In this document: positions 36,545-45,617 of the stretch, piece by piece
Numbering within the stretch: the stretch's first letter is position 1
Layout of the letters: each line of letters starts with the position of its first letter
Assembly: GCA_963825595.1 (NCBI GenBank)
Contig: CAWGUE010000013.1
Coordinates: 186,001-250,000, forward strand
Direction of reading: 5' to 3'
DNA from: JARFQH01 sp963825595
GTDB lineage: Bacteria > Desulfobacterota > Desulfobacteria > Desulfobacterales > SG8-13
Length of the DNA stretch: 64,000 bases
The notes under the pieces: generated by a model
The model's input: the letters and a program-made list of their open reading frames with translations, nothing else
Told to the model about the DNA's origin: nothing
Databases searched by the model: none
Made by a program: the position numbers and the translations under genes

Positions 36545-37504
36545 TCAGAACGTCCACATCATAGGGTTATTGTCAAGCTGGTCGGTCACCGTTCGGCCAA
36601 TGGCATCCAATTTTGACAGATCGTCGCTGGAGAGTGTTATACGTGCCGCGGCCGCGTTCTCCGCGGCTTGCCTGTCATTGCGGGCGCCGGCGATGGCACA
36701 GGTTTTCGGTTGTGAAATGACCCAAGCCAGGGCGAGTTGACCCAGGGTGCAGGAATATTTCTCAGCGATGAATTTCAATTTGTCCAAGGCGGTCAAAACG
36801 CTTCGGTAGATTTCGGGTTGAAACAGGCGGTTCTTGATCCGATGGTCGCCCTTGGCCAAATTGTGATTGGCTCCAAATTTACCGGTAAGAAGTCCCTGTG
36901 CCATGGGAGAATACGCCAGAATCGTCATATCATTATCAGCGCAGTAGGGCATGGCATCGGTTTCGACATAACGCCAAAAGAGGGAATAGGGGGGCTGAAG
37001 ACTGACGATATCCCCGTATTTCGCCGCTTCATCCAGCTGGGTACGCGAGAAGTTGGACACGCCAATGGCGCGGATTTTTCCCTGCATCTTCAGTTCAGTC
37101 AATGCGCGCATGGTCTCTTCAATGGGCACTTTCGGGGTGTTAAACGAGCCGGAAGGCCAATGAATCTGGTAGAGGTCGATCATGTCGGTGGCGAGGTTCT
37201 TCAGCGATCGTTCGCAGGCCTCGATCACCTGTTCGTGCCGCAGATGATTGGCAAACACTTTAGTGGCGTAGACGACCCGGTCCCGAACATCGGAGAGGGC
37301 CCTGGCGACGATCCTCTCAGAATGTCCGTTTCCATAGGCCTCGGCCGTGTCGAAGGTGGTGATGCCGGCATCGTATGCGGCGCGGATGGCCGCGATGCTC
37401 TCCCGGTCATCGATGCCGACCCACATTTCCTTTCCGGCCTGCCAAGTGCCCATGACGATGGGAGAGATTTTGATTTTCGACGAACCCAAGGGTCGCAGCT
37501 CCAT
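36545..37504 (-). CDS. aldo/keto reductase
   Basis: This NADPH-dependent TIM-barrel oxidoreductase (319 residues from ATG 37504, which has an AGGAGAGGG site) shows the catalytic tetrad: Asp52 and Tyr57 in FDTAEAYGNG, Lys82 in YATK and His115 in YQIHWP. IRAIGVSNFSRTQL, LQPPYSLFWR and the late IAGARNDRQAAEN NADPH-binding segment are standard. An upstream in-frame ATG (37552) was not chosen because it lacks a ribosome site. Substrates of this branch are varied aldehydes and ketones. It is the likely first gene of a two-gene unit with the Fn3 lipoprotein. Confidence 0.93.
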   Translation of the reverse strand: MELRPLGSSKIKISPIVMGTWQAGKEMWVGIDDRESIAAIRAAYDAGITTFDTAEAYGNGHSERIVARALSDVRDRVVYATKVFANHLRHEQVIEACERSLKNLATDMIDLYQIHWPSGSFNTPKVPIEETMRALTELKMQGKIRAIGVSNFSRTQLDEAAKYGDIVSLQPPYSLFWRYVETDAMPYCADNDMTILAYSPMAQGLLTGKFGANHNLAKGDHRIKNRLFQPEIYRSVLTALDKLKFIAEKYSCTLGQLALAWVISQPKTCAIAGARNDRQAAENAAAARITLSSDDLSKLDAIGRTVTDQLDNNPMMWTF

Positions 37505-37662
37505 ATCCCCTCTCCTTAAAAGAATAGCTTTATTATGGTGACTTTCGACCAATATTTATCCAAAAACGACGAATTGTCAAATGATGTGTTCCGAGTGTTT
37601 TTGGTTTGACATTCCGACAAATATTGTCCAAAAATTCCAATTTATTCGACACGCAGACAACA

Positions 37663-37837
37663 GGAAGTGGTTTCAAGACTTCAGATTGCGCTCAAGTACA
37701 AGGCGTGGGACGACGAACAAACGCAGCATACACGGACGGACGTATGTATGAGTCAGGGGCGTAGGGCCCCCTGACTCTGACCGAGGAGGTCCACAACGCC
37801 CAAGTTGAGTGTTAGGTGGGGTTTTGAAACCACTTCC
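37663..37837. repeat. family B inverted-repeat element, copy 2 (MITE-like)
   Basis: The 175-bp element has near-perfect terminal inverted repeats, GGAAGTGGTTTCAAGAC at 37663-37679 and the complement of GGAAGTGGTTTCAAAAC at 37821-37837. A strong inner palindrome (GAGTCAGGGG...CCCCCTGACTC) lies near 37750-37780. It is the second copy of the element at 694-866. The remaining 37505-37662 holds no gene. Confidence 0.8.
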
Positions 37838-37925
37838 AAGCACAGACCGGCCGCAGCATCATCATGGCGGTTTGTCATCGCGAGGGAAACACAAACACCC
37901 TTGGAGAATGGATGGAGGAATTTCA

Positions 37926-38294
37926 ATGGCTTACTTGAACTGGAACGTGCTATTAATGCTTGTCATCGGTGTTGGTGTGGGTATCGGGGGGGCATTTACG
38001 GGTCTTGGCGGCGGGTTCCTGATGGTGCCGTTGCTCTTGTTTATGGGGTATTCAGCCCAAAAATCCGTCGGCACCTCATTTCTGGCCATATTAATTCTAT
38101 CTGTTTCCGCATTGCTCGCCCACAATAAGCTGGCCAATGTCGACTATCGAGCCGGGATTCTCCTCGGTATCGGCGGTATCTTCGGCGCCCAGATCGGTGC
38201 CCGCCTGGTGGAGCACGTATCGACCGCGAATTTCAAGAGGATTTTCGCCTGCGTTCTCGTCGGGTTGGCCATGTATCTGTTTTTTAAAAAATAG
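37926..38294 (+). CDS. half-size TauE/SafE (TSUP) membrane protein
   Basis: The 122-residue membrane protein has four predicted segments and a single copy of the TSUP motif, GGAFTGLGGGFLMVPLLLFMGYSAQKSVGTSF (given here in parts: GGAFTGLGGGF, then MVPLLLF, then SAQKSVGTS). Full-length TSUP carriers contain two such repeats, so this one would need to dimerise. Half-size members are known in the family, so truncation need not be assumed. GGAGG lies nine bases before ATG 37926. The substrate is unknown (sulfite or organosulfonate is possible). Confidence 0.85.
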   Translation: MAYLNWNVLLMLVIGVGVGIGGAFTGLGGGFLMVPLLLFMGYSAQKSVGTSFLAILILSVSALLAHNKLANVDYRAGILLGIGGIFGAQIGARLVEHVSTANFKRIFACVLVGLAMYLFFKK

Positions 38295-38414
38295 TTTCCG
38301 GCCTATCCGACATGCCGGTTGAACGGCCCCATTTTTTCTGTTAATTGCCTCTGACAATCCGGCAGATTGCGGGTCATTCTATCAAGCGAATCCTATCTGC
38401 ACAGAGCTTTAGAG

Positions 38415-39119
38415 ATGATCATCGTCAGTGATGCCCACATCGATGAGTCCCTTGACAACCAGACCGAGTTTTTCCGGATGCTTCGGGCATTGGAAAAAAG
38501 CGACGAGGATCTCGTCTTTCTGGGCGATATTTTCGACCTGTGGATTGCGCTACCCCGCTATGAGCTTAGGGTTCACCAACGTTTTCTCTCCTGGTGCGGT
38601 GCCCAGAAAAAGTATCGCCGCATCGGCTTTATCGAGGGCAATCACGAATATTTCCTGGCCGCAGAGAGGCGCGATTTTTTTACGTGGTGTTCGGACGGAC
38701 CTTACCAAAGGGACGGCAAGGGGAACCTTTTTTGCCACGGTGATCAGATCAATCGACGAGACAGGAAATATCTTTGCTTCAGGAAAATGGCGAAAACCGG
38801 ACTAACGAAAACAGGATTACGCCTGCTGCCTTTTGGTCCTGAATTCGTCGAGCAGTTAAAAGCACGGTTGAAGCTCACCAACTTTGAATTTCGATACCGA
38901 CTCCCGCTGGAGGAACTGGAGCACTTCGCTCTCAACCGGTTCGATTCAGGCGACCGGATTATTTTTGTCGGACACTTTCATCAGGTTCACCGCTTCAGGG
39001 GTCCTGATGGCCGGAACCTATACACTGTCCCCAGCTGGTTCGAAAAGGGCATGATCACCCATTTCGAGGAACGGTCCGGAATCGTCAGACACGACAGGTG
39101 GACGGTGCTGTTCGATTAA
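38415..39119 (+). CDS. calcineurin-like metallophosphoesterase, LpxH-like
   Basis: The 234-residue dinuclear metal phosphoesterase shows the ordered motifs VSDAHIDE (residues 4-11, Asp and His ligands), FLGDIFDLW (GDxxD), EGNHEYF (GNHE), CHGD and VGHFHQVH (GHxH). The F-D-L-W sequence after GD is typical of LpxH/UDP-2,3-diacylglucosamine pyrophosphatases and their relatives. A lipid A role is possible, but broader phosphatase relatives share this pattern. ATG 38415 is preferred over TTG 38367 because homology starts there. It is followed 131 bases on by the MATE gene. Confidence 0.85.
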   Translation: MIIVSDAHIDESLDNQTEFFRMLRALEKSDEDLVFLGDIFDLWIALPRYELRVHQRFLSWCGAQKKYRRIGFIEGNHEYFLAAERRDFFTWCSDGPYQRDGKGNLFCHGDQINRRDRKYLCFRKMAKTGLTKTGLRLLPFGPEFVEQLKARLKLTNFEFRYRLPLEELEHFALNRFDSGDRIIFVGHFHQVHRFRGPDGRNLYTVPSWFEKGMITHFEERSGIVRHDRWTVLFD

Positions 39120-39249
39120 CTGCGGCAGAGACAACCAGTGGCCGACAACCAAAAGAACAGGGTGCCGGATTGTCGCCCACAGTTGGTGGAATCCATGCCG
39201 GAATCGCCTGACGCTTGCCGCCATACCACACGGTTTGAAACTTCACTAA

Positions 39250-40596
39250 ATGAACACGCCGAGTGCCCACGAACACGCCTTTGTCAGATCGCCTCACCGG
39301 ACGATGATATCCCTTACATTTCCGCTACTGCTGTCCTTAATAGCCGAACCGGTCACCGGTTTGGTCGATACGGCCTTTATCGCGCGGCTCGGATCTGAAT
39401 CGCTCACGGCACTCGGTGTCGGGACGATGAGCCTGTCGAGCGTGTTCTGGATCTTCAACTTCCTCGGCATCGGTACGCAGACGGAAGTAGCGCAATCGCT
39501 TGGCAAAGCGTCGATGTCGGATGCTGCCCGCGTGAGTTCTCTGGCGTTACTGTTAGGGCTGGGACTGGGAATTCTTTTAGCCGTCGCCGGTTATCCTGCC
39601 GCCGCACCGGCGGCGAAATTAATGGGCGCCACCGGGAATGTAGCGGATCAGGCGCAAAGCTACATCCGCCTGCGACTGCTCGGCGCCCCGGCAGTCCTTG
39701 CCACCATCGCCGCATTCGGCGCCCTGCGGGGACTGCAGGACATGCGGACGCCACTTCTCGTGGCCGTTGGGATCAATGCTCTCAACATCATTTTGGATGC
39801 TGTTTTAATATACGGTTGGGGTCCGGTCCCTGCCCTGGGAATCAATGGTGCCGCCATTGCCAGTTCGATCAGTTGGTGGATGGGTGCCATTTGGGCCCTC
39901 AGCATCGTTTGGGGCCGGTTGGGACTTCCGGATCGAATTCCAACCGAAGCCACCACAAAAATGCTGCGAGTGGGCAGGGATTTGTTCCTCCGTACCGGTT
40001 TGCTGACCTTATTTTTGCTGCTGGGCACACGGACAGCCACCCTCATCGGACCGGAAGCTGGGGCGGCGCACCAGGCTGTTCGGCAAGTCTGGGTATTCGC
40101 CAACCTTTTTCTCGATGCCTTTGCCATCACCGGCCAGAGTCTGGTCGGCTTTTTTATTGGGGGCGGGCTCGTTACCCGAGCGCGTAAGGCTGCTTTCGTT
40201 GTATGCTTGTGGAGCCTTGTTGCCGGTTGCGCGCTGACAATCATCATGTGGGCCGGGCGCAATCTGGCCGCAACGGCGTTAGTGCCGCCAACAGCGGCTT
40301 CTCTTTTTTTCCCTGCCTGGTTCATAGCAGCGTTGATTCAGCCTGTCAGTGCGCTATCGTTCGCCTCTGATGGCATTCACTGGGGGACAGGCGACTTTCG
40401 ATACCTGCGAAATGTCGTTGCTCTGGCAACATTTTGCGGTGGCATTGCTCTGGCATTTACTGACACTCAAAGGCCAGATGCTCTCACTGCTGTGTGGCTC
40501 ATAACCGGGGGATGGATTTTTATACGGGCGCTGTTTGGAATGTTGCGCATCTGGCCGGGCATCGGTAAAAGCCCGTTGACAAATGTCGAGGGGTGA
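39250..40596 (+). CDS. MATE-family efflux transporter (DinF-like)
   Basis: The 448-residue inner-membrane antiporter has twelve predicted segments in two MatE halves. First-half features are LTFPLLLSLIAEPVTGLVDTAFIARLGSESLTALGV (given in parts: IAEPVTGLVDTAFI, LGSESLTALG) and a following GTQTEVAQSLGK; the second half begins about residue 245. The pattern is that of the DinF subgroup. These pumps expel cationic or amphipathic compounds against Na+ or H+ gradients. No strong ribosome site precedes ATG 39250. It is followed by a thioesterase and an SpmA-SpmB fusion in the same direction. Confidence 0.9.
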   Translation: MNTPSAHEHAFVRSPHRTMISLTFPLLLSLIAEPVTGLVDTAFIARLGSESLTALGVGTMSLSSVFWIFNFLGIGTQTEVAQSLGKASMSDAARVSSLALLLGLGLGILLAVAGYPAAAPAAKLMGATGNVADQAQSYIRLRLLGAPAVLATIAAFGALRGLQDMRTPLLVAVGINALNIILDAVLIYGWGPVPALGINGAAIASSISWWMGAIWALSIVWGRLGLPDRIPTEATTKMLRVGRDLFLRTGLLTLFLLLGTRTATLIGPEAGAAHQAVRQVWVFANLFLDAFAITGQSLVGFFIGGGLVTRARKAAFVVCLWSLVAGCALTIIMWAGRNLAATALVPPTAASLFFPAWFIAALIQPVSALSFASDGIHWGTGDFRYLRNVVALATFCGGIALAFTDTQRPDALTAVWLITGGWIFIRALFGMLRIWPGIGKSPLTNVEG

Positions 40597-40689
40597 ATGA
40601 AAATCACACGGGCGTATCAAAGGAAAAGGGGCGGTGGAACCGGTTTTCGACCCCAATCACGCAACTGACCATTGCCGGAGACTCAAAAG

Positions 40690-41160
40690 ATGGGTTCGAA
40701 ACGTGCCGATCTGGACACACAACTGCAATACCTCAAACTCATGTACGAACAGAAGATCCCGTTCAATAGAATTTTGGGGTTTGAGGTCGAGACCTATCAA
40801 GCCGGCAACGTCGCCGTGAGATTCGCGATGAAGCCTGAACTCATCGGCAACTATGTCATGGAAACGCTGCACGGCGGGGTCATATCATCCGTCCTGGATG
40901 CCACCGGGGGCCTGAACGTTTCGATTAGCCTGGTGGAAAAACTTCAGGGAGAGTCGGTGGAGGATGTCGAAAAACGGGTGGCCAGGATCGGTACCATTGA
41001 CCTGCGGGTCGATTACCTGAGACCGGGCCGAGGACAAGCGTTTCTCGCCACCAGTGCGATTATGCGGACCGGTAAAAAGGTTGCCGTGACGCGTATGGAA
41101 CTGCACAACGAAGAAGACCTGCTGATCGCCGTCGGTACGGGGACTTACATCGTCGGCTGA
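40690..41160 (+). CDS. yigI: YigI-like hotdog acyl-CoA thioesterase
   Basis: The 156-residue single hotdog domain belongs to the PaaI/YigI group. Residues MPF-like 'KIPFNRILGFEVE', the catalytic TLHGGVISSVLDATGGL (HGG and the Asp in the helix) and the long block GTIDLRVDYLRPGRG closely resemble E. coli YigI, a medium/long-chain acyl-CoA thioesterase. ATG 40690 has GGAG nine bases upstream and is preferred over TTG 40672. The next gene starts 32 bases on, and the two may be cotranscribed. Confidence 0.9.
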   Translation: MGSKRADLDTQLQYLKLMYEQKIPFNRILGFEVETYQAGNVAVRFAMKPELIGNYVMETLHGGVISSVLDATGGLNVSISLVEKLQGESVEDVEKRVARIGTIDLRVDYLRPGRGQAFLATSAIMRTGKKVAVTRMELHNEEDLLIAVGTGTYIVG

Positions 41161-41192
41161 AACGAAATGCGCTGCCGTCAACCGGTGATTGA

Positions 41193-42482
41193 ATGAATAT
41201 TGTTTTCCTGGCCATTGTCCTGATCGCTTTTACTTATGCCGGATGGCATCAGCTCTTCTATGTGGCAATCGATGGCGCCGTCTCACCCATGGAGGCTCTA
41301 TCCGCTGCGATGGTGGAATCTGCCGGCGGAGCAGTGGAACTTGCCATCGGGCTGGTGGGGGTGATGACGCTGTTTCTGGGTTTGGTCAAAGTGGCCGAAG
41401 CCGGGGGAATGCTGACAATCCTGGCCCGGTTGATTCGGCCGTTGATGGTGCGGTTGTTTCCGGATGTGCCGCCGGATCACCCCGCCATGGGGGCCATGAT
41501 TCTCAACATGTCCGCCAATGCCCTCGGGTTGGGCAATGCCGCTACGCCTTTCGGTATTCGGGCCATGCAGGAACTCGACAAGCTCAACTCCCGACATGGC
41601 ACGGCTACAGACGCCATGGCCCTGTTCCTGGCCATCAATACGTCCAGCGTAACGCTGCTGCCAACCGGTGTTATCGCCCTGAGAGCCGCCGCCGGATCCG
41701 GCGACCCGGCCGGCATCCTACCCACAACGCTATTTGCCACCATTGGTTCGACGGCGGCGGCGATCACCGCCGCCAAATTATATCGACGATTTTTTCCAAT
41801 CACCGAAGCGACGGACGGTTCGTCGAAAAAAACGCCTGTTGCCGAAGAATCGAGCCTCGAAACATCGGACATGCCGATTATCGGATATCCATTGTGGGTC
41901 AGCCTGGCGGCGTTGTGCGGGATTATGGCCCTCATACCGCTGGCCATCGTTTACGGACGTTCGATATCTCCCTGGATACTTCCGGGCCTAATGGTTTTCT
42001 TTCTGCTGTTCGGATATTTTCGTCGTGTCAGAGTGTATGAAGTGTTCGTGGACGGGGCCAAAGAGGGTTTCCAGGTGGCCCTGCGCATCATCCCGTATCT
42101 GGTGGCCATTCTCGTGGCGGTCGGAATGTTCCGGGCCAGCGGTGCTCTGGGAGCTATGGTTCAATGGCTGGGGGGCTGGACTGCCAGGCTGGGGTTGCCC
42201 GCCGAAGCGCTGCCAATGGCGATCATGCGGCCCCTTTCCGGTTCGGGAGCCTATGGTATACTGGCCTCGATAGTCAATGATCCCGCCATCGGGCCGGACA
42301 GCTACACCGGTTACCTGGTCAGCACGCTGCAAGGATCGACGGAGACGACTTTTTACGTCATGGCCGTGTATTTCGGGGCTGTGCAAATACGGCGCATCCG
42401 GCACACCCTGGCAGCGGCGCTGACGGCCGATCTGTGCGGGTTGATTTTTGCGGTGATCGCCTGTCGGATTTTCTTCGGTTGA
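41193..42482 (+). CDS. SpmA-SpmB fusion, nucleoside-recognition (Gate) domain membrane protein
   Basis: The 429-residue inner-membrane protein joins the two spore-maturation proteins. The SpmA-like half (about 1-205) has MTLFLGLVKVAEAGG, LILNMSANALGLGNAATPFG (split: NMSANALGLGN, AATPFGIRAM) and LFLAINTSSVTLLPTG. The SpmB-like half (about 235-429) has FQVALRIIPYLVAILVAVGMF, RPLSGSGAYG and GSTETTFYV. In Bacillus, spmA and spmB affect spore-core dehydration; in non-sporulating Gram-negatives the fused form is widespread and its transport function is unknown. It is followed by a strong terminator hairpin and a convergent gene. Confidence 0.9.
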   Translation: MNIVFLAIVLIAFTYAGWHQLFYVAIDGAVSPMEALSAAMVESAGGAVELAIGLVGVMTLFLGLVKVAEAGGMLTILARLIRPLMVRLFPDVPPDHPAMGAMILNMSANALGLGNAATPFGIRAMQELDKLNSRHGTATDAMALFLAINTSSVTLLPTGVIALRAAAGSGDPAGILPTTLFATIGSTAAAITAAKLYRRFFPITEATDGSSKKTPVAEESSLETSDMPIIGYPLWVSLAALCGIMALIPLAIVYGRSISPWILPGLMVFFLLFGYFRRVRVYEVFVDGAKEGFQVALRIIPYLVAILVAVGMFRASGALGAMVQWLGGWTARLGLPAEALPMAIMRPLSGSGAYGILASIVNDPAIGPDSYTGYLVSTLQGSTETTFYVMAVYFGAVQIRRIRHTLAAALTADLCGLIFAVIACRIFFG

Positions 42483-42503
42483 CGCGATTGATCCCAAAAA
42501 GGT

Positions 42504-42537
42504 GAAGGCCGCGTACATAAATTTGCACGCGGCCTTC
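42504..42537. terminator. bidirectional intrinsic terminator
   Basis: An 11-bp perfect stem GAAGGCCGCGT / ACGCGGCCTTC encloses a 12-base AT-rich loop. It lies 22 bases after the SpmA-SpmB stop, between convergent genes. T-rich flanks occur on the plus strand (CTTATGATT) and the minus strand (ACCTTTTTGG). Confidence 0.85.
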
Positions 42538-42619
42538 TTATGATTAAAACTGCAGCCATGGCAGCAGTTGAGCGTCTTATTGCTGTTACTCGCCATGGAT
42601 TTTAGCGTTTTTTTTGGTT

Positions 42620-45139
42620 TTAATGTTTTCTCATCAAAGCCATGCAACCACCCAGAAGTGTCCCCATCAGAAGGACGGCCAGAAGGTGAACCGAGAAACG
42701 ACCATGAGCGGCAGCGAGAATGAAGCAGCCGCCGCCACCACCACCGCCACCGCCTGAAACCTGACTTGCCGGACCGTCGACACTGATACCGGCAACATCC
42801 GGAGACATACCGATGGGGTCGACAATGATTCCATTGGCGATACCGTCTGCATCACCAGAGCCGCCATCGAATAGCTCCAGAATATATTTGTCGCCTTCAA
42901 TTACCACCGGGTACTCATACCATCCGTTTACCGGGTCGTATTTAAACCAGCGGGACTGGTTATCAGGGGCTTCAGGAGTGTAAATCTCGATTCGTGCCGT
43001 GCCGCCGATTTCCGTCAGCTGCAGGTTCAGATTCATAAGTCCATACGGCAAAACAGGCGGCTCGGGGGCATCCGGCATATTTGCCGGATCGATATGAGCA
43101 AAATAATTGATGGTATCAACTCCGTCGACGGCTTTTATTCCGATCTGGTATCCTTCGTTTTCTACCGCGAATACCCGCATCAAGGGTTGGTCGTTGTCAT
43201 TCCGGCCATCTGCATCCAGATCCGAGGTCTCTGGTTCCACATCATCCGGTACACCGTTAGCGTTGATATCGGGCTGGACCGGATCGGTTGTGGTAAACCT
43301 GTAAATTGGCGACCACACCGACCACAGGGCATTTGGGTTGCGGTTGTCCAGTACCATGGCCCGCCAGAAATACAGCGTCTGGCTGGACAGTGTCCCCTGG
43401 GGCACGAGAAGGTTGACCAGATAGTTGTTGGTACTGTCCGCGTCGCAGTTGATGTCCAGCACAAGATTGTCGAAACCGCTGTCGGTTGCAATCTGCCAAC
43501 GAGTAGCGGCGTGGCCATCGTCGACGTCGGGATCCGAGAAACCGACGATTTCAAGCAGTGGTGTCAGGTCGACGCCTGTTTCTCTGTCTGCCGGATACAT
43601 GAGCGTTGGTTGGTCAGGCGCCAGGTTGTCGGCGGGTATGACAAAGGAGGCCGTGATGGCCTGGTTCGATCTGACATTGCTGAAGGTGTAGCTGGGGACC
43701 GCCCCGACCGATGTGTTGTTGACCCTGACGTCGGCCACCACATAGCCGCTGTTGGGCGTGATGGCGAAACTCCGGCTGGTGCCGGCGGTCACGCTGACGG
43801 TGCCCGAGGGAGAGATACTGCCGTTGCTGCCGGTCGAAGCGTTGATGGTGTATGTTGTCGGAGTCACGGCGGTAAAGGAGGCCGCGATGGCCTGGTTCGA
43901 TCTGACATTGCTGAAGGTGTAGCTGGGGACCGCCCCGACCGATGTGTTGTTGACCCTGACGTCGGCCACCACATAGCCGCTGTTGGGCGTGATGGCGAAA
44001 CTCCGGCTGGTGCCGGCGGTCACGCTGACGGTACCCGAGGGAGAGATACTGCCGTTGCTGCCGGCCGAAGCGTTGATGGTGTATGTTGTCGGAGTCACGG
44101 CGGTAAAGGAGGCCGCGATGGTTTGGTTCGATCTGACATTGCTGAAGGTGTAGCTGGGGACCGCCCCGACCGATGTGTTGTTGACCCTGACGTCGGCCAC
44201 CACATAGCCGCTGTTGGGCGTGATGGCGAAACTCCGGCTGGTGCCGGCGGTCACGCTGACGGTACCCGAGGGAGAGATACTGCCGTTGCTGCCGGCCGAA
44301 GCGTTGATGGTGTATGTTGTCGGAGTCACGGCGGTAAAGGAGGCCGCGATGGTCTGGTTCGATCTGACATTGCTGAAGGTGTAGCTGGGGACCGCCCCGA
44401 CCGATGTGTTGTTGACCCTGACGTCGGCCACCACATAGCCGCTGTTGGGCGTGATGGCGAAACTCCGGCTGGTGCCGGCGGTCACGCTGACGGTACCCGA
44501 GGGAGAGATACTGCCGTTGCTGCCGGCCGAAGCGTTGATGGTGTATGTTGTCGGAGTCACGGCGGTAAAGGAGGCCGCGATGGTCTGGTTCGATCTGACA
44601 TTGCTGAAGGTGTAGCTGGGGACCGCCCCGACCGATGTGTTGTTGACCCTGACGTCGGCCACCACATAGCCGCTGTTGGGCGTGATGGCGAAACTCCGGC
44701 TGGTGCCGGCGGTTACGCTGACGGTACCCGAGGGAGAGATACTGCCGTTGCTGCCGGCCGAAGCGTTTATCGTGTAAGTCGTTGGAGGCGCGGGGATGGT
44801 ATAGGTGATCTCTTCTGAATAAGTGCTCTCACCATAGGAGTTTATGGCGGTAGCTGCGAAGTAATACCGCTGACCGGCTGTCAGGCCAGATATCGTACAC
44901 GTCAATTCCGGCCCTTCACAGGCCGTTGTCGTGTAAGAATTACTTTGAGTTCCGTAGTATACACGGTAAACCGAAACATCGGTATTCGTGCTCGCATCCC
45001 ATGCCAGCGTCAATTCAGCTGCATTCGCTTGGCCGAATAAGAGAAATAGAATGCTGATGAGAAAAAAAATTAAAGAAATTCGTGTAGTTAAATAGTTACG
45101 GGAGGCCGTGAGCTGTGATCTGGTCATTTGAATATCCAT
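42620..45139 (-). CDS. exported surface protein: Fn3, five InlB-type repeats, anchor domain, CFI-like tail
   Basis: The 839-residue protein has a signal peptide (hydrophobic about 22-38, GQANA-AELT) and one Fn3 domain (about 41-118). Five tandem 77-residue bacterial repeats (121-505) follow, each of the form TYTINASAGSNGSISPSG ... ASFTAVTP (InlB B-repeat-like, Thr/Ser-rich, no Cys). The C-terminal part has an Fn3-like segment and a 'choice-of-anchor' type domain (about 640-800). It ends with a Gly-rich linker, CFILAAAHG and a hydrophobic segment with basic end (LMRKH). That tail resembles CFI-box sorting tails. It is probably a surface adhesin. A long open frame antisense to the repeats is not a gene. 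Confidence 0.88.
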   Translation of the reverse strand: MDIQMTRSQLTASRNYLTTRISLIFFLISILFLLFGQANAAELTLAWDASTNTDVSVYRVYYGTQSNSYTTTACEGPELTCTISGLTAGQRYYFAATAINSYGESTYSEEITYTIPAPPTTYTINASAGSNGSISPSGTVSVTAGTSRSFAITPNSGYVVADVRVNNTSVGAVPSYTFSNVRSNQTIAASFTAVTPTTYTINASAGSNGSISPSGTVSVTAGTSRSFAITPNSGYVVADVRVNNTSVGAVPSYTFSNVRSNQTIAASFTAVTPTTYTINASAGSNGSISPSGTVSVTAGTSRSFAITPNSGYVVADVRVNNTSVGAVPSYTFSNVRSNQTIAASFTAVTPTTYTINASAGSNGSISPSGTVSVTAGTSRSFAITPNSGYVVADVRVNNTSVGAVPSYTFSNVRSNQAIAASFTAVTPTTYTINASTGSNGSISPSGTVSVTAGTSRSFAITPNSGYVVADVRVNNTSVGAVPSYTFSNVRSNQAITASFVIPADNLAPDQPTLMYPADRETGVDLTPLLEIVGFSDPDVDDGHAATRWQIATDSGFDNLVLDINCDADSTNNYLVNLLVPQGTLSSQTLYFWRAMVLDNRNPNALWSVWSPIYRFTTTDPVQPDINANGVPDDVEPETSDLDADGRNDNDQPLMRVFAVENEGYQIGIKAVDGVDTINYFAHIDPANMPDAPEPPVLPYGLMNLNLQLTEIGGTARIEIYTPEAPDNQSRWFKYDPVNGWYEYPVVIEGDKYILELFDGGSGDADGIANGIIVDPIGMSPDVAGISVDGPASQVSGGGGGGGGGCFILAAAHGRFSVHLLAVLLMGTLLGGCMALMRKH
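43625..44779. repeat. five tandem 231-bp coding repeats
   Basis: The unit recurs at exactly 231-bp spacing (for example GAAGGTGTAGCTGGGG at 43682, 43913, 44144). The three inner copies are almost identical at the DNA level and the outer copies differ at a handful of positions. The unit is in frame (77 codons), so copy number can change without breaking the gene. Confidence 0.95.
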
Positions 45140-45617
45140 ATTGAGGGGTCATTCGCTTTGAATGTTGAATTGACTGAAGATACTTTCGCAAGAAAAATGC
45201 CAAATCATTGATAACTTGATATTGTATTGAAAATATTAAACAATAAGGATGTTCGTAGATTCAAATAAATGAAGATTGAATGAAAAAACCTTCACTTTGA
45301 CCACGGGTTATTGATCGCTATACATATTGATCTTGATTTCAACCAGTTTGAGTGGCTGAAAAAACATACGCTACCAAAGGCTTTTAGCCGTTGCTAAATA
45401 GTGTCCAATTCATAAAAAAGACCATTTATGGATGGACACTCAATCGTGCCATCCGCTTTTTGCGGATGGGCACTAAATAAAATGAATGCCAATGCTTCGA
45501 AGCCCATTAAAGCGACGTCATCACAATTGCTTGACTCTCCGTGAAACGCTTGCCAAAATAGACGATCAATCAATGCCTGATCAAGATGATCGCAAGGTGG
45601 CTTCAGGAAACTGAATA
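45140..45617. other. intergenic region with a family D element
   Basis: This AT-rich gap lies between the divergent repeat protein and M20 peptidase genes. The only structure seen is the family D repeat at 45395-45479. Promoters for both flanking genes are expected here, but none is distinct. Confidence 0.5.
45395..45479. repeat. family D inverted-repeat element, copy 2 (short form)
   Basis: The 85-bp element is bounded by AAATAGTGTCC and GGGCACTAAAT (imperfect inverted repeats). Inside it carries CCATTTATGGATGGACACT and a hairpin CCATCCGCTTTTTGCGGATGG. Both the ends and CCATTTATGGATGG match the 206-bp copy at 19615, so this is an internally deleted or basal form. Confidence 0.7.

Noticed and set aside
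36737..37519. 260-codon plus-strand frame opposite the aldo/keto reductase
   Set aside because: Shadow of a complete enzyme gene with all catalytic residues.
43625..44779. CRISPR-like array
   Set aside because: The repeats are contiguous 231-bp coding units without spacers.
43094..44818. 574-codon open frame antisense to the repeat protein
   Set aside because: It is the complement of in-frame 231-bp repeats (231 is a multiple of three), so one stop-free unit gives a long open frame. It has no start signal or family resemblance, and the other strand codes a signal-peptide protein.
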